NCBI GenBank assembly: GCA_025929425.1
Contig: JAICME010000016.1
Coordinates: 1-33,997 of the forward strand
Reading direction: 5' to 3'
From: Thermoleophilia bacterium
GTDB taxonomy: Bacteria > Actinomycetota > Thermoleophilia > Gaiellales > Gaiellaceae
Length of the DNA stretch: 33,997 nucleotides
Of this stretch, positions 7,961 to 14,742 are shown one piece after another (positions within the stretch are counted from its first letter, which is position 1; every line of letters starts with the position of its first letter). Both the position numbers and the translations under genes were made by a program. The notes beneath the pieces were generated by a model. The model was not told the DNA's origin, did not search any database, and saw only the letters and a list, made by a program, of their open reading frames with translations.

Positions 7961-8269
7961 GATGTCGCTCCCTCTCGTGTGACTCCCCCGAAACAGCAAG
8001 CGGCGGGCTCGTGCGGGAGTCAGAACACGGGGACGCTGACACCACGGTAGCGGAACCCTGAAGCCGCGCAGCTGGGCGTCGCCATCAACGGGATCAGCGG
8101 ACGTTCCTGGTGCGAGTTCGGCACACGGGACCTGGGATCAGAGGACCACACGACGGGCAGCGGCGGGCCCGCGCTGCGAGCCTGGAGCAGGTCCCGACCG
8201 AGCCCAACGAGGATCATCAGCACGCCGACGCCTGTCGTCCAGGAGGATGAACTGCAGGCGTGAGGGCGA
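7961..8269. other. 309-nt intergenic region without a supported gene
   Basis: This stretch lies upstream of the microprotein-GT-GH130 operon and downstream of the small hypothetical gene, both on the minus strand. A 67-codon frame (8020-8223, minus) runs through it but has no ribosome binding site, a GTG start and no recognisable protein pattern. It most likely holds the operon promoter and 5' leader; I could not pick out convincing -35/-10 boxes, a terminator or repeats. Confidence 0.5.
7968..7974 (-). promoter_or_regulatory. Strong Shine-Dalgarno (GAGGGAG) for the microprotein
   Basis: On the minus strand GAGGGAG is followed by a 7-nt spacer and the ATG at 7960. It decides in favour of the 49-aa start over the longer in-frame ORF and argues that this small gene is translated. 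Confidence 0.5.
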
Positions 8270-8554
8270 TCATGCGGCCCGTCCTCTCGGCGCCGCGAGG
8301 ATCCTCGGGCCGACCATCGTGTAGGAGTGATCGCCGACCGACAACCTGGCCGAACCGAGACCGTCGGCTTCGAGCCACGACTGGACGGCGTCGATCACCC
8401 CGACCACCGAACGCGACTCCCATTCGGAACGAACGCGAACCTCTCGTCGCGCTCCATCGTACGAAACCGACGAGCGCTCGAAGAGGCGGCCGAGCCGGCG
8501 CATAAGCCCGTGTATGCGCGTGGCGTCAGTGACGGCTACGCGAATCTCCACCAT
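8270..8554 (-). CDS. 94-aa hypothetical protein
   Basis: The chosen ATG at 8554 has GGAGG 5 nt upstream; a longer in-frame start at 8620 lacks this and adds an unconvincing N-terminus. The protein starts MVEIRVAVTDATRIHGLMRR and alternates short hydrophobic strands with amphipathic helices (VEIRVAV, IHGLMRRLGRLF, REVRVRSEWE, VVGVIDAVQSWLEADG), which fits a small alpha/beta ferredoxin-like or ACT-like fold. No catalytic motif, membrane segment or signal peptide is seen, and I recognise no family. It lies downstream of the frameshifted ANTAR regulator on the same strand and may be co-transcribed with it. Confidence 0.6.
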   Translation of the reverse strand: MVEIRVAVTDATRIHGLMRRLGRLFERSSVSYDGARREVRVRSEWESRSVVGVIDAVQSWLEADGLGSARLSVGDHSYTMVGPRILAAPRGRAA

Positions 8555-8749
8555 GAGAACCTCCGGGTCCGAATCACCGACGCCGGCCAGGATGTTGAGG
8601 CCGGTCAGATACGGCTCCAACCCGCTTTCCTGAGGGGAGGACTCTTAGCGGTGCCGCGTACTCCGCGCCGCCGGGTGCTGCGCAACGCCGATGGCTAAGG
8701 CGCCGCAACCCCAAGGGTACCACCAGAGCGGGATCGCCCTGTTGCGCGA
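8555..8749. other. Intergenic stretch after the ANTAR gene
   Basis: These 195 bases lie between the reconstructed ANTAR stop (8750-8752) and the hypothetical gene. The uncorrected ANTAR frame reads through to 8574 here, giving low-complexity Arg/Pro-rich sequence that does not look like protein. I see only the GGAGG of the downstream gene. Confidence 0.4.
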
Positions 8750-9398
8750 CTACGTCGCCGAGGCGACCGGAGCGCCGGGCAGTACTCGCGGCGGCAGCAG
8801 TAGGAGATGGCTGTCGACGATCGCCTGGGCCACGTCGATGACGCCTATGGCCGTTGTGCTGCGAATGGTCGCGCAGCATCTCGAAGGCTCGATCTGCATC
8901 GACTGCATGGCGGGCCATCAGGATCCCCTTCGCCTGCTCGATCGTGGCCCGCCCCCCAAACGCTCCTTGCAGGCTGTGGTACTCGGCGAAACGTTGCAGT
9001 GTGATGTCGATCGCGCTCTGGAGCTCGGCCGGGGTGTCCTCGACGATGTACGCAAACACGCCCCGCTTGGCGGCCTCGTGCACGTAGGCGGGATCCTTGG
9101 CCGACAGCAGTGCGATCACCGGGCAGGACGCCTCGCGGACGATCTCGGTGATCAGGTCGAGGGCATGCTCGGAGTGCAGACCCAGTCCCACCAGTGCGAC
9201 GTCGGGCCGCTCTCTGGCTGTCACGGCGCCGACTTCCTTGACGTAGATCTCACGTGCGATCACCTCGTGCCCGAGCCCGGCCACGACCTGGGCGAGCAAT
9301 TCGAGCCGCTCGCGCTTCTCGTTCGCGATCAGGACACGTAGATGCCGGACCTCGTCCAGAGCCATCGGAACCCGAATGTAGCGCGGAGCCATCGGCAC
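8750..9398 (-). pseudogene. ANTAR-domain response regulator, frameshifted inside the ANTAR domain
   Basis: The protein would be an RNA-binding antiterminator: a receiver-like domain followed by an ANTAR three-helix domain that binds paired hairpins in nascent transcripts. Receiver-like residues 20-135 contain LRVLIANEKRERLELL and RPDVALVGLGLHSEHALDLI, in which Gly71 sits where the phospho-acceptor Asp is expected. The ANTAR domain starts at RATIEQAKGILMARHAV. After the HSQ at about residue 180 the frame breaks: the continuation IDVAQAIVDSHLLLPP is intact one frame over and stops at TAG (8752-8750). The stretch between the cag codon and gacgtggcccag (8837-8858) is 22 nt where 21 would keep frame, so one extra base explains it. 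Corrected length is about 215 aa, normal for the family. Uncorrected, the frame ends at 8574 (274 aa). It may be a real pseudogene or a sequencing error. The start is GTG 9398; ATG at 9365 is an alternative. Confidence 0.8.
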
Positions 9399-9555
9399 AG
9401 ATGCGCGCTAACCTTCTACTTGCGGCTCCGCAGCACTCGGCGCCGTGAACCACACCCGCGGGGCCAGAAGCATTCCGACCCCGCGCAAGATCCGCCCTCA
9501 ACACACAGGCCGGAGCGTAGGCCGATCGCGGCGCGTGATCGACCTCGATGTCCAC

Positions 9556-9563
9556 GAGGGAGG
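9556..9563 (+). promoter_or_regulatory. Shine-Dalgarno (GAGGGAGG) that fixes the LapA-like start
   Basis: GAGGGAGG sits 6 nt before ATG 9570. The same frame is open further upstream to 9342, but that part would overlap the ANTAR gene antisense and encodes no family-like sequence, so 9570 is preferred. Confidence 0.55.
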
Positions 9564-9569
9564 ATCAAG

Positions 9570-9884
9570 ATGCAGGTCGAATCGCACCACCCTGAAACGC
9601 AGAAGGCCCCGGCCGCGCCTGCGGAGGCACGCGGCGACCGTCTGCGCCGGCACGGCCGTCGTACCGGCCTCTACACCTGGGCGTTTGGCCTCGTGGCGCT
9701 GCTCGTCGTGCTGATTGCGCTGGTCGCCGCGAATACGCGACAGGTGAAGCTGAGCTGGGTCGTCGGGACCGGCCACGCGTCGCTGGTCTGGATCATCCTC
9801 GCCGCTGCAGTGCTCGGCTGGCTGCTGGGGATCTTCACCAGCGTCGTCTTCAGATTGCGCACACGGCGCCGGCGATCGGCATAG
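9570..9884 (+). CDS. LapA-domain (DUF1049-like) small membrane protein
   Basis: A 104-aa membrane protein. A charged N-terminal tail (about 1-32) is followed by two hydrophobic helices, roughly GLYTWAFGLVALLVVLIALV and SLVWIILAAAVLGWLLGIF, joined by the NTRQVKLSWVVGTGHA loop, and ends in a basic RLRTRRRRSA tail. This hairpin with an xNxxxVxLxxxxG loop is the LapA/DUF1049 pattern. In Gram-negatives LapA links to lipopolysaccharide assembly; in Actinomycetota its role is not established. It is followed 14 nt later by a larger membrane protein on the same strand, so an operon through the desaturase is likely. Confidence 0.8.
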   Translation: MQVESHHPETQKAPAAPAEARGDRLRRHGRRTGLYTWAFGLVALLVVLIALVAANTRQVKLSWVVGTGHASLVWIILAAAVLGWLLGIFTSVVFRLRTRRRRSA

Positions 9885-9898
9885 GCGGTTTCGACCCT

Positions 9899-11008
9899 GT
9901 GACGCCGGACCCTCGCCCCGAGGTCGACCGTTCCTCCGTGTTGGCCGCGGCGCCGCTGGCGGCGGTTGGGATCGCTGCTCCGATCGTGCTCGAACGCAGG
10001 TACCGGCTGCTCGTCGATGCGCTCGTACGCCTGCATCGCTCACGCCGGGCCCGGTGGTCGGTGGCCGCAGGGTCGGGAGCCACCATGGTCGTGCTGGCGT
10101 TCCTTGCCGCGCGACACTTCGCCACCAGTCCGTGGCCGCTGTCGGGCGGACAGCCCGGAGTGTTGGTAGCGGTCTGCCTGTTACTGCTTCTCGCTCAGGG
10201 CTTCAAGGCCTGGGGATGGGGACGGTTGTTCGCAGCGGGCGAGCGGCCTCGACCGCTCGCACTTGCGGCAGGCAACGGCGGCGCAGCCCTGATCGGGGTC
10301 GTGCTTCCCGGCCGTTTCGACGACGCGATGCGCGTGGCCGTCGTTCGCCGCTATCCAGGCTGTCGCGCCGGCGTCCGGGCACTCTGTCTCTCGCTCGTCA
10401 TGCTGGGCCTGATCGACTCCGTCGCACTCGCGCCACTTGCCGCGGCGGCCGCCGTACTGGGCGGCGGGATCGGCGTGCGCGCCGGGCTCACGGTCGTCGC
10501 TGCCGCGGGCATAGCCGCCGCGGGCCTGCTGGTCGCCCTCCCTCGCCTTGTCGGAAGCAACCGCGCCTCGCGCTTCCGGCTCGGCCGCTGGCTGAACCCA
10601 CGCACCACCTCGATGCGACGCTTGTCGCAGGCGTGGGCACTCGTGTCGGCCTGCTGGCTCCTCCGCGCACTCGCCTCCTTCCTCCTGCTCGGGACACTCG
10701 GGGTCGGCTTCTCGTTCCCACTCGCGTTGCTCTTGCTCTGTGCGGGCGCGGCAGCGGCAGCGGTGCCGGTCGGCCTCGCGGGAGCGGCCACGCAAGTCGG
10801 CGCCGGCGCCGCGGCATTGATCGCCGCCGGCGTCGGGAGTTCGCAGGCGCTCGCGGTGACGCTCGCCGTCGGCGGGCTCGGCGTCCTCACCGGCGCTGCA
10901 ATCTTCCTCGCCGCGATCGTCTGGCGCGTCGGCCTCTCCCTGGCCACGACTCGGATCGCCGCCTGCCCGCCCCAGGGCGGCGGCACATCGGCCAGGTCGG
11001 GATCGTGA
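9899..11008 (+). CDS. Polytopic membrane protein, LPG-synthase-TM/UPF0104-like
   Basis: A 369-aa protein with about eight hydrophobic segments beginning near residue 60 (WSVAAGSGATMVVLAFLAAR). Features are LLLLLAQGFKAWGWGRLF, AAGNGGAALIGVVLPGRFDD, VVRRYPGCRAGVRALCLS and VPVGLAGAATQVGAGAAALI. This fits the membrane half of MprF-type proteins and UPF0104 (proposed lipid flippases or membrane glycolipid enzymes), without the cytosolic aminoacyltransferase domain. The start is GTG 9899, 14 nt after the LapA-like gene. The stop overlaps the desaturase start as GTGA, which implies translational coupling and a shared role in membrane lipids. The assignment is by membrane pattern and short motifs, so the precise family is moderately certain. 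Confidence 0.75.
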   Translation: MTPDPRPEVDRSSVLAAAPLAAVGIAAPIVLERRYRLLVDALVRLHRSRRARWSVAAGSGATMVVLAFLAARHFATSPWPLSGGQPGVLVAVCLLLLLAQGFKAWGWGRLFAAGERPRPLALAAGNGGAALIGVVLPGRFDDAMRVAVVRRYPGCRAGVRALCLSLVMLGLIDSVALAPLAAAAAVLGGGIGVRAGLTVVAAAGIAAAGLLVALPRLVGSNRASRFRLGRWLNPRTTSMRRLSQAWALVSACWLLRALASFLLLGTLGVGFSFPLALLLLCAGAAAAAVPVGLAGAATQVGAGAAALIAAGVGSSQALAVTLAVGGLGVLTGAAIFLAAIVWRVGLSLATTRIAACPPQGGGTSARSGS

Positions 11009-11988
11009 AGGCAGGGCAGGAGTGGCGGGGCGTCCTCGACGCGTACGCGGAGCCGCGGCTCGGTCGGAGCCTGCTCGATCTCGCGACCTCGGCGGTCCCG
11101 TATCTCGCGCTGCTCGTCGCGATGACGCTCGCGCTGCGCGTCTCGCTGCTGTTGTCGCTCGCGCTCGTCGTGCCCGCATCGGCGTTTCTGATCCGCACCT
11201 TCATCGTGTTCCACGACTGCACGCACGGCTCGTTCATGCGCTCGCGGCGCGCGAACGACGCGTTGGGTGCCGCGCTGGGACTGCTCGTGTGGCTGCCCTA
11301 TCGCGGCTGGCAGCACGAGCACGCCGTGCACCATGCGACAGCGGGCGACCTCGACCGGCGCGGAGTCGGGGACGTCGCGACGCTGACGGTCGCCGAGTAC
11401 CAGGCGCTCCCGACGTGGCGGCAGATCAAGTACCGGCTCTACCGCAGCCCGGCGATCATGTTCGGCCTCGGGTGGTTCCTCGTGCTCATGCTGAAGCCGC
11501 GGTTCGTGCGCCCCGGGTCACGGCGACGCGTTCGTAACAGCGTGCTGGCCACGAACCTCGTGCTGGCACTGCTCGTCGCGGGGGCCTGCCTGACGATCGG
11601 CTGGCGCGACTACCTGCTCGTGCAGGGCCCGGTGCTCGTGGTGAGCGGCGCAGTCGGGGTCTGGCTGTTCTACGTGCAACACCAGTTCGAAGACACCTAC
11701 TGGCAGGCCCACGCAGACTGGCGCTACGACCACGCCGCGCTCGCGGGAAGCTCATACCTGAAGCTACCGGGGGTGCTGCGCTTCTTCACCGGCAACATCG
11801 GCTTCCACCACGTGCACCACCTGAGCGTCGGGATCCCGAACTACAACCTGCAAGCCGCGCACAACGGAACCGACCGGCTCCGAACGGTGCCGGAACTCAC
11901 GCTGCAGCAAGGGCTGCGCGCAACGAAGTTCAAGCTTTGGGACGAGAGGCGGGGCCGACTCGTCACCTTCCGCGAAGCTCGCGTCTGA
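11005..11988 (+). CDS. Membrane fatty acid desaturase
   Basis: A 327-aa di-iron acyl-lipid or acyl-CoA desaturase that introduces a double bond using oxygen and an electron donor. All three histidine boxes are present: HDCTH (70-74), HEHAVHH (104-110) and FHHVHH (267-272). Hydrophobic segments lie around 28-70, 88-98, 150-165, 182-198 and 205-224. The start is the GTG of GTGA, overlapping the upstream membrane protein stop by 4 nt; the frame continues upstream antisense-like, but no family sequence lies there. Regiospecificity (delta-9, delta-12 or other) is not readable. It is convergent with fabI, so two fatty-acid genes lie side by side but in separate transcripts. Confidence 0.93.
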   Translation: MKAGQEWRGVLDAYAEPRLGRSLLDLATSAVPYLALLVAMTLALRVSLLLSLALVVPASAFLIRTFIVFHDCTHGSFMRSRRANDALGAALGLLVWLPYRGWQHEHAVHHATAGDLDRRGVGDVATLTVAEYQALPTWRQIKYRLYRSPAIMFGLGWFLVLMLKPRFVRPGSRRRVRNSVLATNLVLALLVAGACLTIGWRDYLLVQGPVLVVSGAVGVWLFYVQHQFEDTYWQAHADWRYDHAALAGSSYLKLPGVLRFFTGNIGFHHVHHLSVGIPNYNLQAAHNGTDRLRTVPELTLQQGLRATKFKLWDERRGRLVTFREARV

Positions 11989-12010
11989 GCAAGCCCACGC
12001 GAGGCGATCA

Positions 12011-12027
12011 CACCGAGAGCGTCGGTG
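12011..12027. terminator. Short hairpin between convergent desaturase and fabI
   Basis: CACCGA and TCGGTG form a perfect 6-bp stem around a 5-nt loop in the 67-nt gap between two convergent stops. No T-run follows on either strand, so it is at best a weak or factor-assisted bidirectional terminator. Confidence 0.3.
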
Positions 12028-12055
12028 ACCCCCTCGCAGACCTTCGTAACAACCT

Positions 12056-12835
12056 CTACATACCCATCGCGTGATAGCCGCTGTCGACGTACAACGTCGT
12101 GCCCGTCACGTTGCCCGCACCCTCCCCGAGCAGGTATGCGGCCGCCGAGCCCACGTCGTCCGCGGTGATGTGGCGCCGAAGTGGTGAGCGCTCCTCGACG
12201 ATGTCCTCCATCGTCGTGAACCCGGCGATCGAGCGGGCGGCGAGCGTCCGCACGGGGCCGGCAGAGATCGCGTTGACGCGAATGTTCTTCGCGCCGAGAT
12301 CCCAGGCGAGGTAGCGGACGGAGGCGTCGAGGGTCGCCTTCGCGACGCCCATCACGTTGTAGTGAGGCACGGCGCGCTCGCCCCCGAGGTAGGTCATCGT
12401 CACGATCGACCCGCCTCCGGCCTTCTCCATGAGCGGCTCCGCGGCGCGTGCGCACGCGACGAGCGAGTAGGCGCTCACGTCCACCGCGAGCCAGAAGCGG
12501 TCGCGCGGCGTGTCGGTGAAGCGGCCCTCGAGATCCTCGGCGGCCGCGAACGCCACGGAGTGGACGAGGAGATCGAGCTCGCCGCCGAACGCCTCCCCCA
12601 CCTCGCCGAAGACCCGCGCCACGTCCTCGTCGGCACGAACGTCACATTCCGTCACGAGCGGCGAGTCGATCGAGGCTGCAAGCTCGCGCACCGTGGACTC
12701 GATCCGCTCTCCCTGGTACGTGAAGGCCAGGCTCGCGCCCCCGTCCGCGAGCCGGCGTGCGATCGCCCACGCGATCGAGCGCTTGTTGGCGACGCCGAGG
12801 ACGAGTCCGCGTTTTCCCTCGAAGGCTCCGGCCAT
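12056..12835 (-). CDS. fabI: Enoyl-[acyl-carrier-protein] reductase FabI
   Basis: A 259-aa NAD(P)H-dependent enzyme that reduces trans-2-enoyl-ACP, the last step of each type II fatty-acid elongation round; it is the triclosan target in many bacteria. The N-terminus KRGLVLGVANKRSIAWAIA is the FabI-type dinucleotide loop, distinct from ordinary GxxxGxG SDRs. VHSVAFAAAEDL, MTYLGGERAVPHYNVMGVAK and the Y-x6-K pair (Tyr159, Lys166) complete the active site, and NAISAGPVRTLAA follows as expected. Length matches E. coli FabI (262). It starts 32 nt from a divergent SDR gene and converges on the desaturase. Confidence 0.96.
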   Translation of the reverse strand: MAGAFEGKRGLVLGVANKRSIAWAIARRLADGGASLAFTYQGERIESTVRELAASIDSPLVTECDVRADEDVARVFGEVGEAFGGELDLLVHSVAFAAAEDLEGRFTDTPRDRFWLAVDVSAYSLVACARAAEPLMEKAGGGSIVTMTYLGGERAVPHYNVMGVAKATLDASVRYLAWDLGAKNIRVNAISAGPVRTLAARSIAGFTTMEDIVEERSPLRRHITADDVGSAAAYLLGEGAGNVTGTTLYVDSGYHAMGM

Positions 12836-12867
12836 CCCCGCGATCCTAGAGAGATAGCCTCTGCAGC

Positions 12868-13617
12868 GTGCGCCGGGTCGCGGTCGTCACGGGGGCCTCG
12901 TCGGGCATCGGCGCGGAGATCGCGCGGCTGCTCGCGGCTCGTGGCGACCTCTGCGTCCTGCTCGCCCGCCGCGCGGACCGGCTCGAGGCGCTCGCGGAGG
13001 AGATCGGCGGCGAGGCCGAGCCGTGCGACGTCTCCGACCGGGAGGCCGTCGAAGCGGTCGCAGGCCGGGTCCTGGCGCGCCACCCGAAGATCTCGGTGCT
13101 GGTCAACAACGCCGGCGTCCCCGGACGTACGCGATTCCTCGACGGCGACCCCGAGGTGATCGAGCGGTTGATCCGGATCAACTACCTCGGCGGTGTCTGG
13201 TGCCTTCGTGGCTTCCTGCCCGGCCTACGCGCTGCGACTCCCTCGGACGTCGTGAACATCGTCTCCGTCTCGGGTGTCGTGGCCGGGCCGCCGAGCGGCC
13301 CGTACTCGGCGTCGAAGCACGCCCAGCTCGCGTTCTCGCGCACGATCGCGGCCGAGCTCCGCGGTGAGGGGATTCGGGTGCATACGGTCAAGCCCGGCTT
13401 CGCCGAGACGGAGGGATTCCCGCAGTCCTGGCTGCCCCGGCCCGTCCAGCGGATCGTGATCGGGCCGCGCGAGGTCGCGACCCATGTGCTCCGCTCCCTC
13501 GAGGAGGGTCGAGGCGAGACGACGGTTCCCTGGTTCTACGGCCCTGTCGCCCCGCTGCAGGATGCCTTGCCGAACCTTTTCACCCGTGTCCTCTCGCGCA
13601 TCCCCAAAGCTCCGTAG
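12868..13617 (+). CDS. Short-chain dehydrogenase/reductase (classical SDR)
   Basis: A 249-aa cytosolic NAD(P)-dependent oxidoreductase. The cofactor loop TGASSGIG is at 8-15, NNAG at 80-83, catalytic Ser near 134 (IVSVSG) and YSASK at 146-150. Arg residues at 34-35 after the second strand suggest NADP(H). The C-terminal part (PGFAETEGFPQSW, FYGPVAPLQDALPNLFTRVL) is typical of SDRs acting on lipid-like or uncharacterised substrates. The start is GTG 12868. A MarR regulator follows 9 nt later on the same strand, so the two probably share a transcript. The substrate cannot be named. Confidence 0.93.
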   Translation: MRRVAVVTGASSGIGAEIARLLAARGDLCVLLARRADRLEALAEEIGGEAEPCDVSDREAVEAVAGRVLARHPKISVLVNNAGVPGRTRFLDGDPEVIERLIRINYLGGVWCLRGFLPGLRAATPSDVVNIVSVSGVVAGPPSGPYSASKHAQLAFSRTIAAELRGEGIRVHTVKPGFAETEGFPQSWLPRPVQRIVIGPREVATHVLRSLEEGRGETTVPWFYGPVAPLQDALPNLFTRVLSRIPKAP

Positions 13618-13626
13618 AATCGCCCC

Positions 13627-14049
13627 ATGGTCGAAGAGACGCAGCCCTCGGTCGAGGACGTCATCGCGGTCGCCGAGTTCCGGTCGGCGCTTCGGCACTT
13701 CCTGCGCCGGAGCGAGAAGGTCGCGCGTCAGTCGGGGCTCACTCCCCAGCGCTACACGCTGCTGATGATGATCAAGGGCGCACCCGGCGGTGACGAGCAG
13801 TCGACCGTGACCGAGCTGGCGGAGCGGCTGCAGCTCGCACAGAGCACGGTGACGGAGCTCGTCCGCCGCGCCGAGACCGCAGGGCTCATCGAGCGCGAGC
13901 AGTCGCAGCGCGATGCACGGGTCGCCCATCTGCGGCTGACCTCGGAGGGCGAGCGACGTCTCATGCTCTCCTTCACCGCACTCGAGACCGAGCGCGCACA
14001 GCTGCGTGATGCGTTCTCCAATCTCGACGGTGGCGTCGCCGGGCCCTAG
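13627..14049 (+). CDS. MarR-family transcriptional regulator
   Basis: A 140-aa winged-helix regulator, normally a dimeric repressor sensing small aromatic or phenolic ligands. The helix-turn-helix and wing are visible: STVTELAERLQLAQSTVTEL, LVRRAETAGLIERE, then QRDARVAHLRLTSEGERRL, the canonical DxR wing. The N-terminal helix LRHFLRRSEKVARQSGLTPQ and C-terminal helix provide the dimer interface. It lies 9 nt downstream of the SDR, which may be a target. Its stop abuts the convergent methyltransferase stop with no gap (CTAGCTAG). Confidence 0.93.
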   Translation: MVEETQPSVEDVIAVAEFRSALRHFLRRSEKVARQSGLTPQRYTLLMMIKGAPGGDEQSTVTELAERLQLAQSTVTELVRRAETAGLIEREQSQRDARVAHLRLTSEGERRLMLSFTALETERAQLRDAFSNLDGGVAGP

Positions 14050-14742
14050 CTAGGCCCGCGAGAGCAGGTACCAGCCGACCTCCTCGACGAGGAGGCTCGC
14101 ATTGCCGGCCGCCAGCGCCTCGGCGCGCGTGCGGCGTTCTCCCTCGCAGCCTGCAAGATCGAGATAGGCGCTGAGCTCGCGGCCCGCCTCCTCCCGACGC
14201 TCGCGGAGCAGATCGAGGCCGTTGGTCGCGAACAGCTCCCGCAGCTCTGCAGCCGAGAGCAAGCGCACGTGCGAGGGGTCGCGCACCGTCTCGAACTCGT
14301 GCAGTGCGGCGGCCTCGCCCGGGTCGGCGGGCGCGAGCTGGTCGACGACGAGCACGCGGCCGCCCGGCCTCGTCACCCTGGTGAGCTCGGCAACGACGAG
14401 GTCGGGGCGTCCCACGTGGTGGAGCGTGCGGTGGGTGCCGGCGAGGTCGAAGTCGCCGTCCCGAAACGGCAGTGCCGTCCCGTCTCCCTCGACGAACTCG
14501 CTGTTCGGCACGGCCCGCTCGCGCGCGAGCTCGAGGAGCTCCGGCACCGGGTCGAGGCCGACGACCTCACGCACGAACGGAGCGAGGGCGAGCGCCAGCG
14601 CGCCCGCGCCGGTGCCGACGTCGAGGACGCGCTCGTCTCCGCTCGGCCTGACGAAGTCGCGCACGTCTTCCGCGAGTCGCGCGGCGCGGGAGTCCTGCCG
14701 CGCCGCGACCCGATCCGCCGTCCGCGCGAAACGGTCAGTCAC
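14050..14742 (-). CDS. Class I SAM-dependent methyltransferase (UbiE/Methyltransf_11-like)
   Basis: A 230-aa Rossmann-fold methyltransferase. Motif I is VLDVGTGAGALALALA (39-54), followed by VVGLDPVPELLELARERA, the acidic EGDGTALPF, GTHRTLHHV and VTRPGGRVLVVDQLAP. The start chosen is GTG 14742, which overlaps the end of alr by 8 nt; a longer frame to 14907 would run through alr in another frame and adds no family sequence. The substrate is unknown. Coupling to alr is positional rather than biochemical as far as can be seen. Confidence 0.9.
   Translation of the reverse strand: MTDRFARTADRVAARQDSRAARLAEDVRDFVRPSGDERVLDVGTGAGALALALAPFVREVVGLDPVPELLELARERAVPNSEFVEGDGTALPFRDGDFDLAGTHRTLHHVGRPDLVVAELTRVTRPGGRVLVVDQLAPADPGEAAALHEFETVRDPSHVRLLSAAELRELFATNGLDLLRERREEAGRELSAYLDLAGCEGERRTRAEALAAGNASLLVEEVGWYLLSRA

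Noticed and set aside
8020-8223. 67-codon minus-strand ORF in the 309-nt intergenic region
   Set aside because: GTG start without a ribosome binding site and no coherent secondary-structure or codon pattern.
10054-11004. Upstream extension of the desaturase frame through the membrane protein gene
   Set aside because: Arg-rich sequence out of frame with a real membrane protein; the GTGA overlap explains the start.
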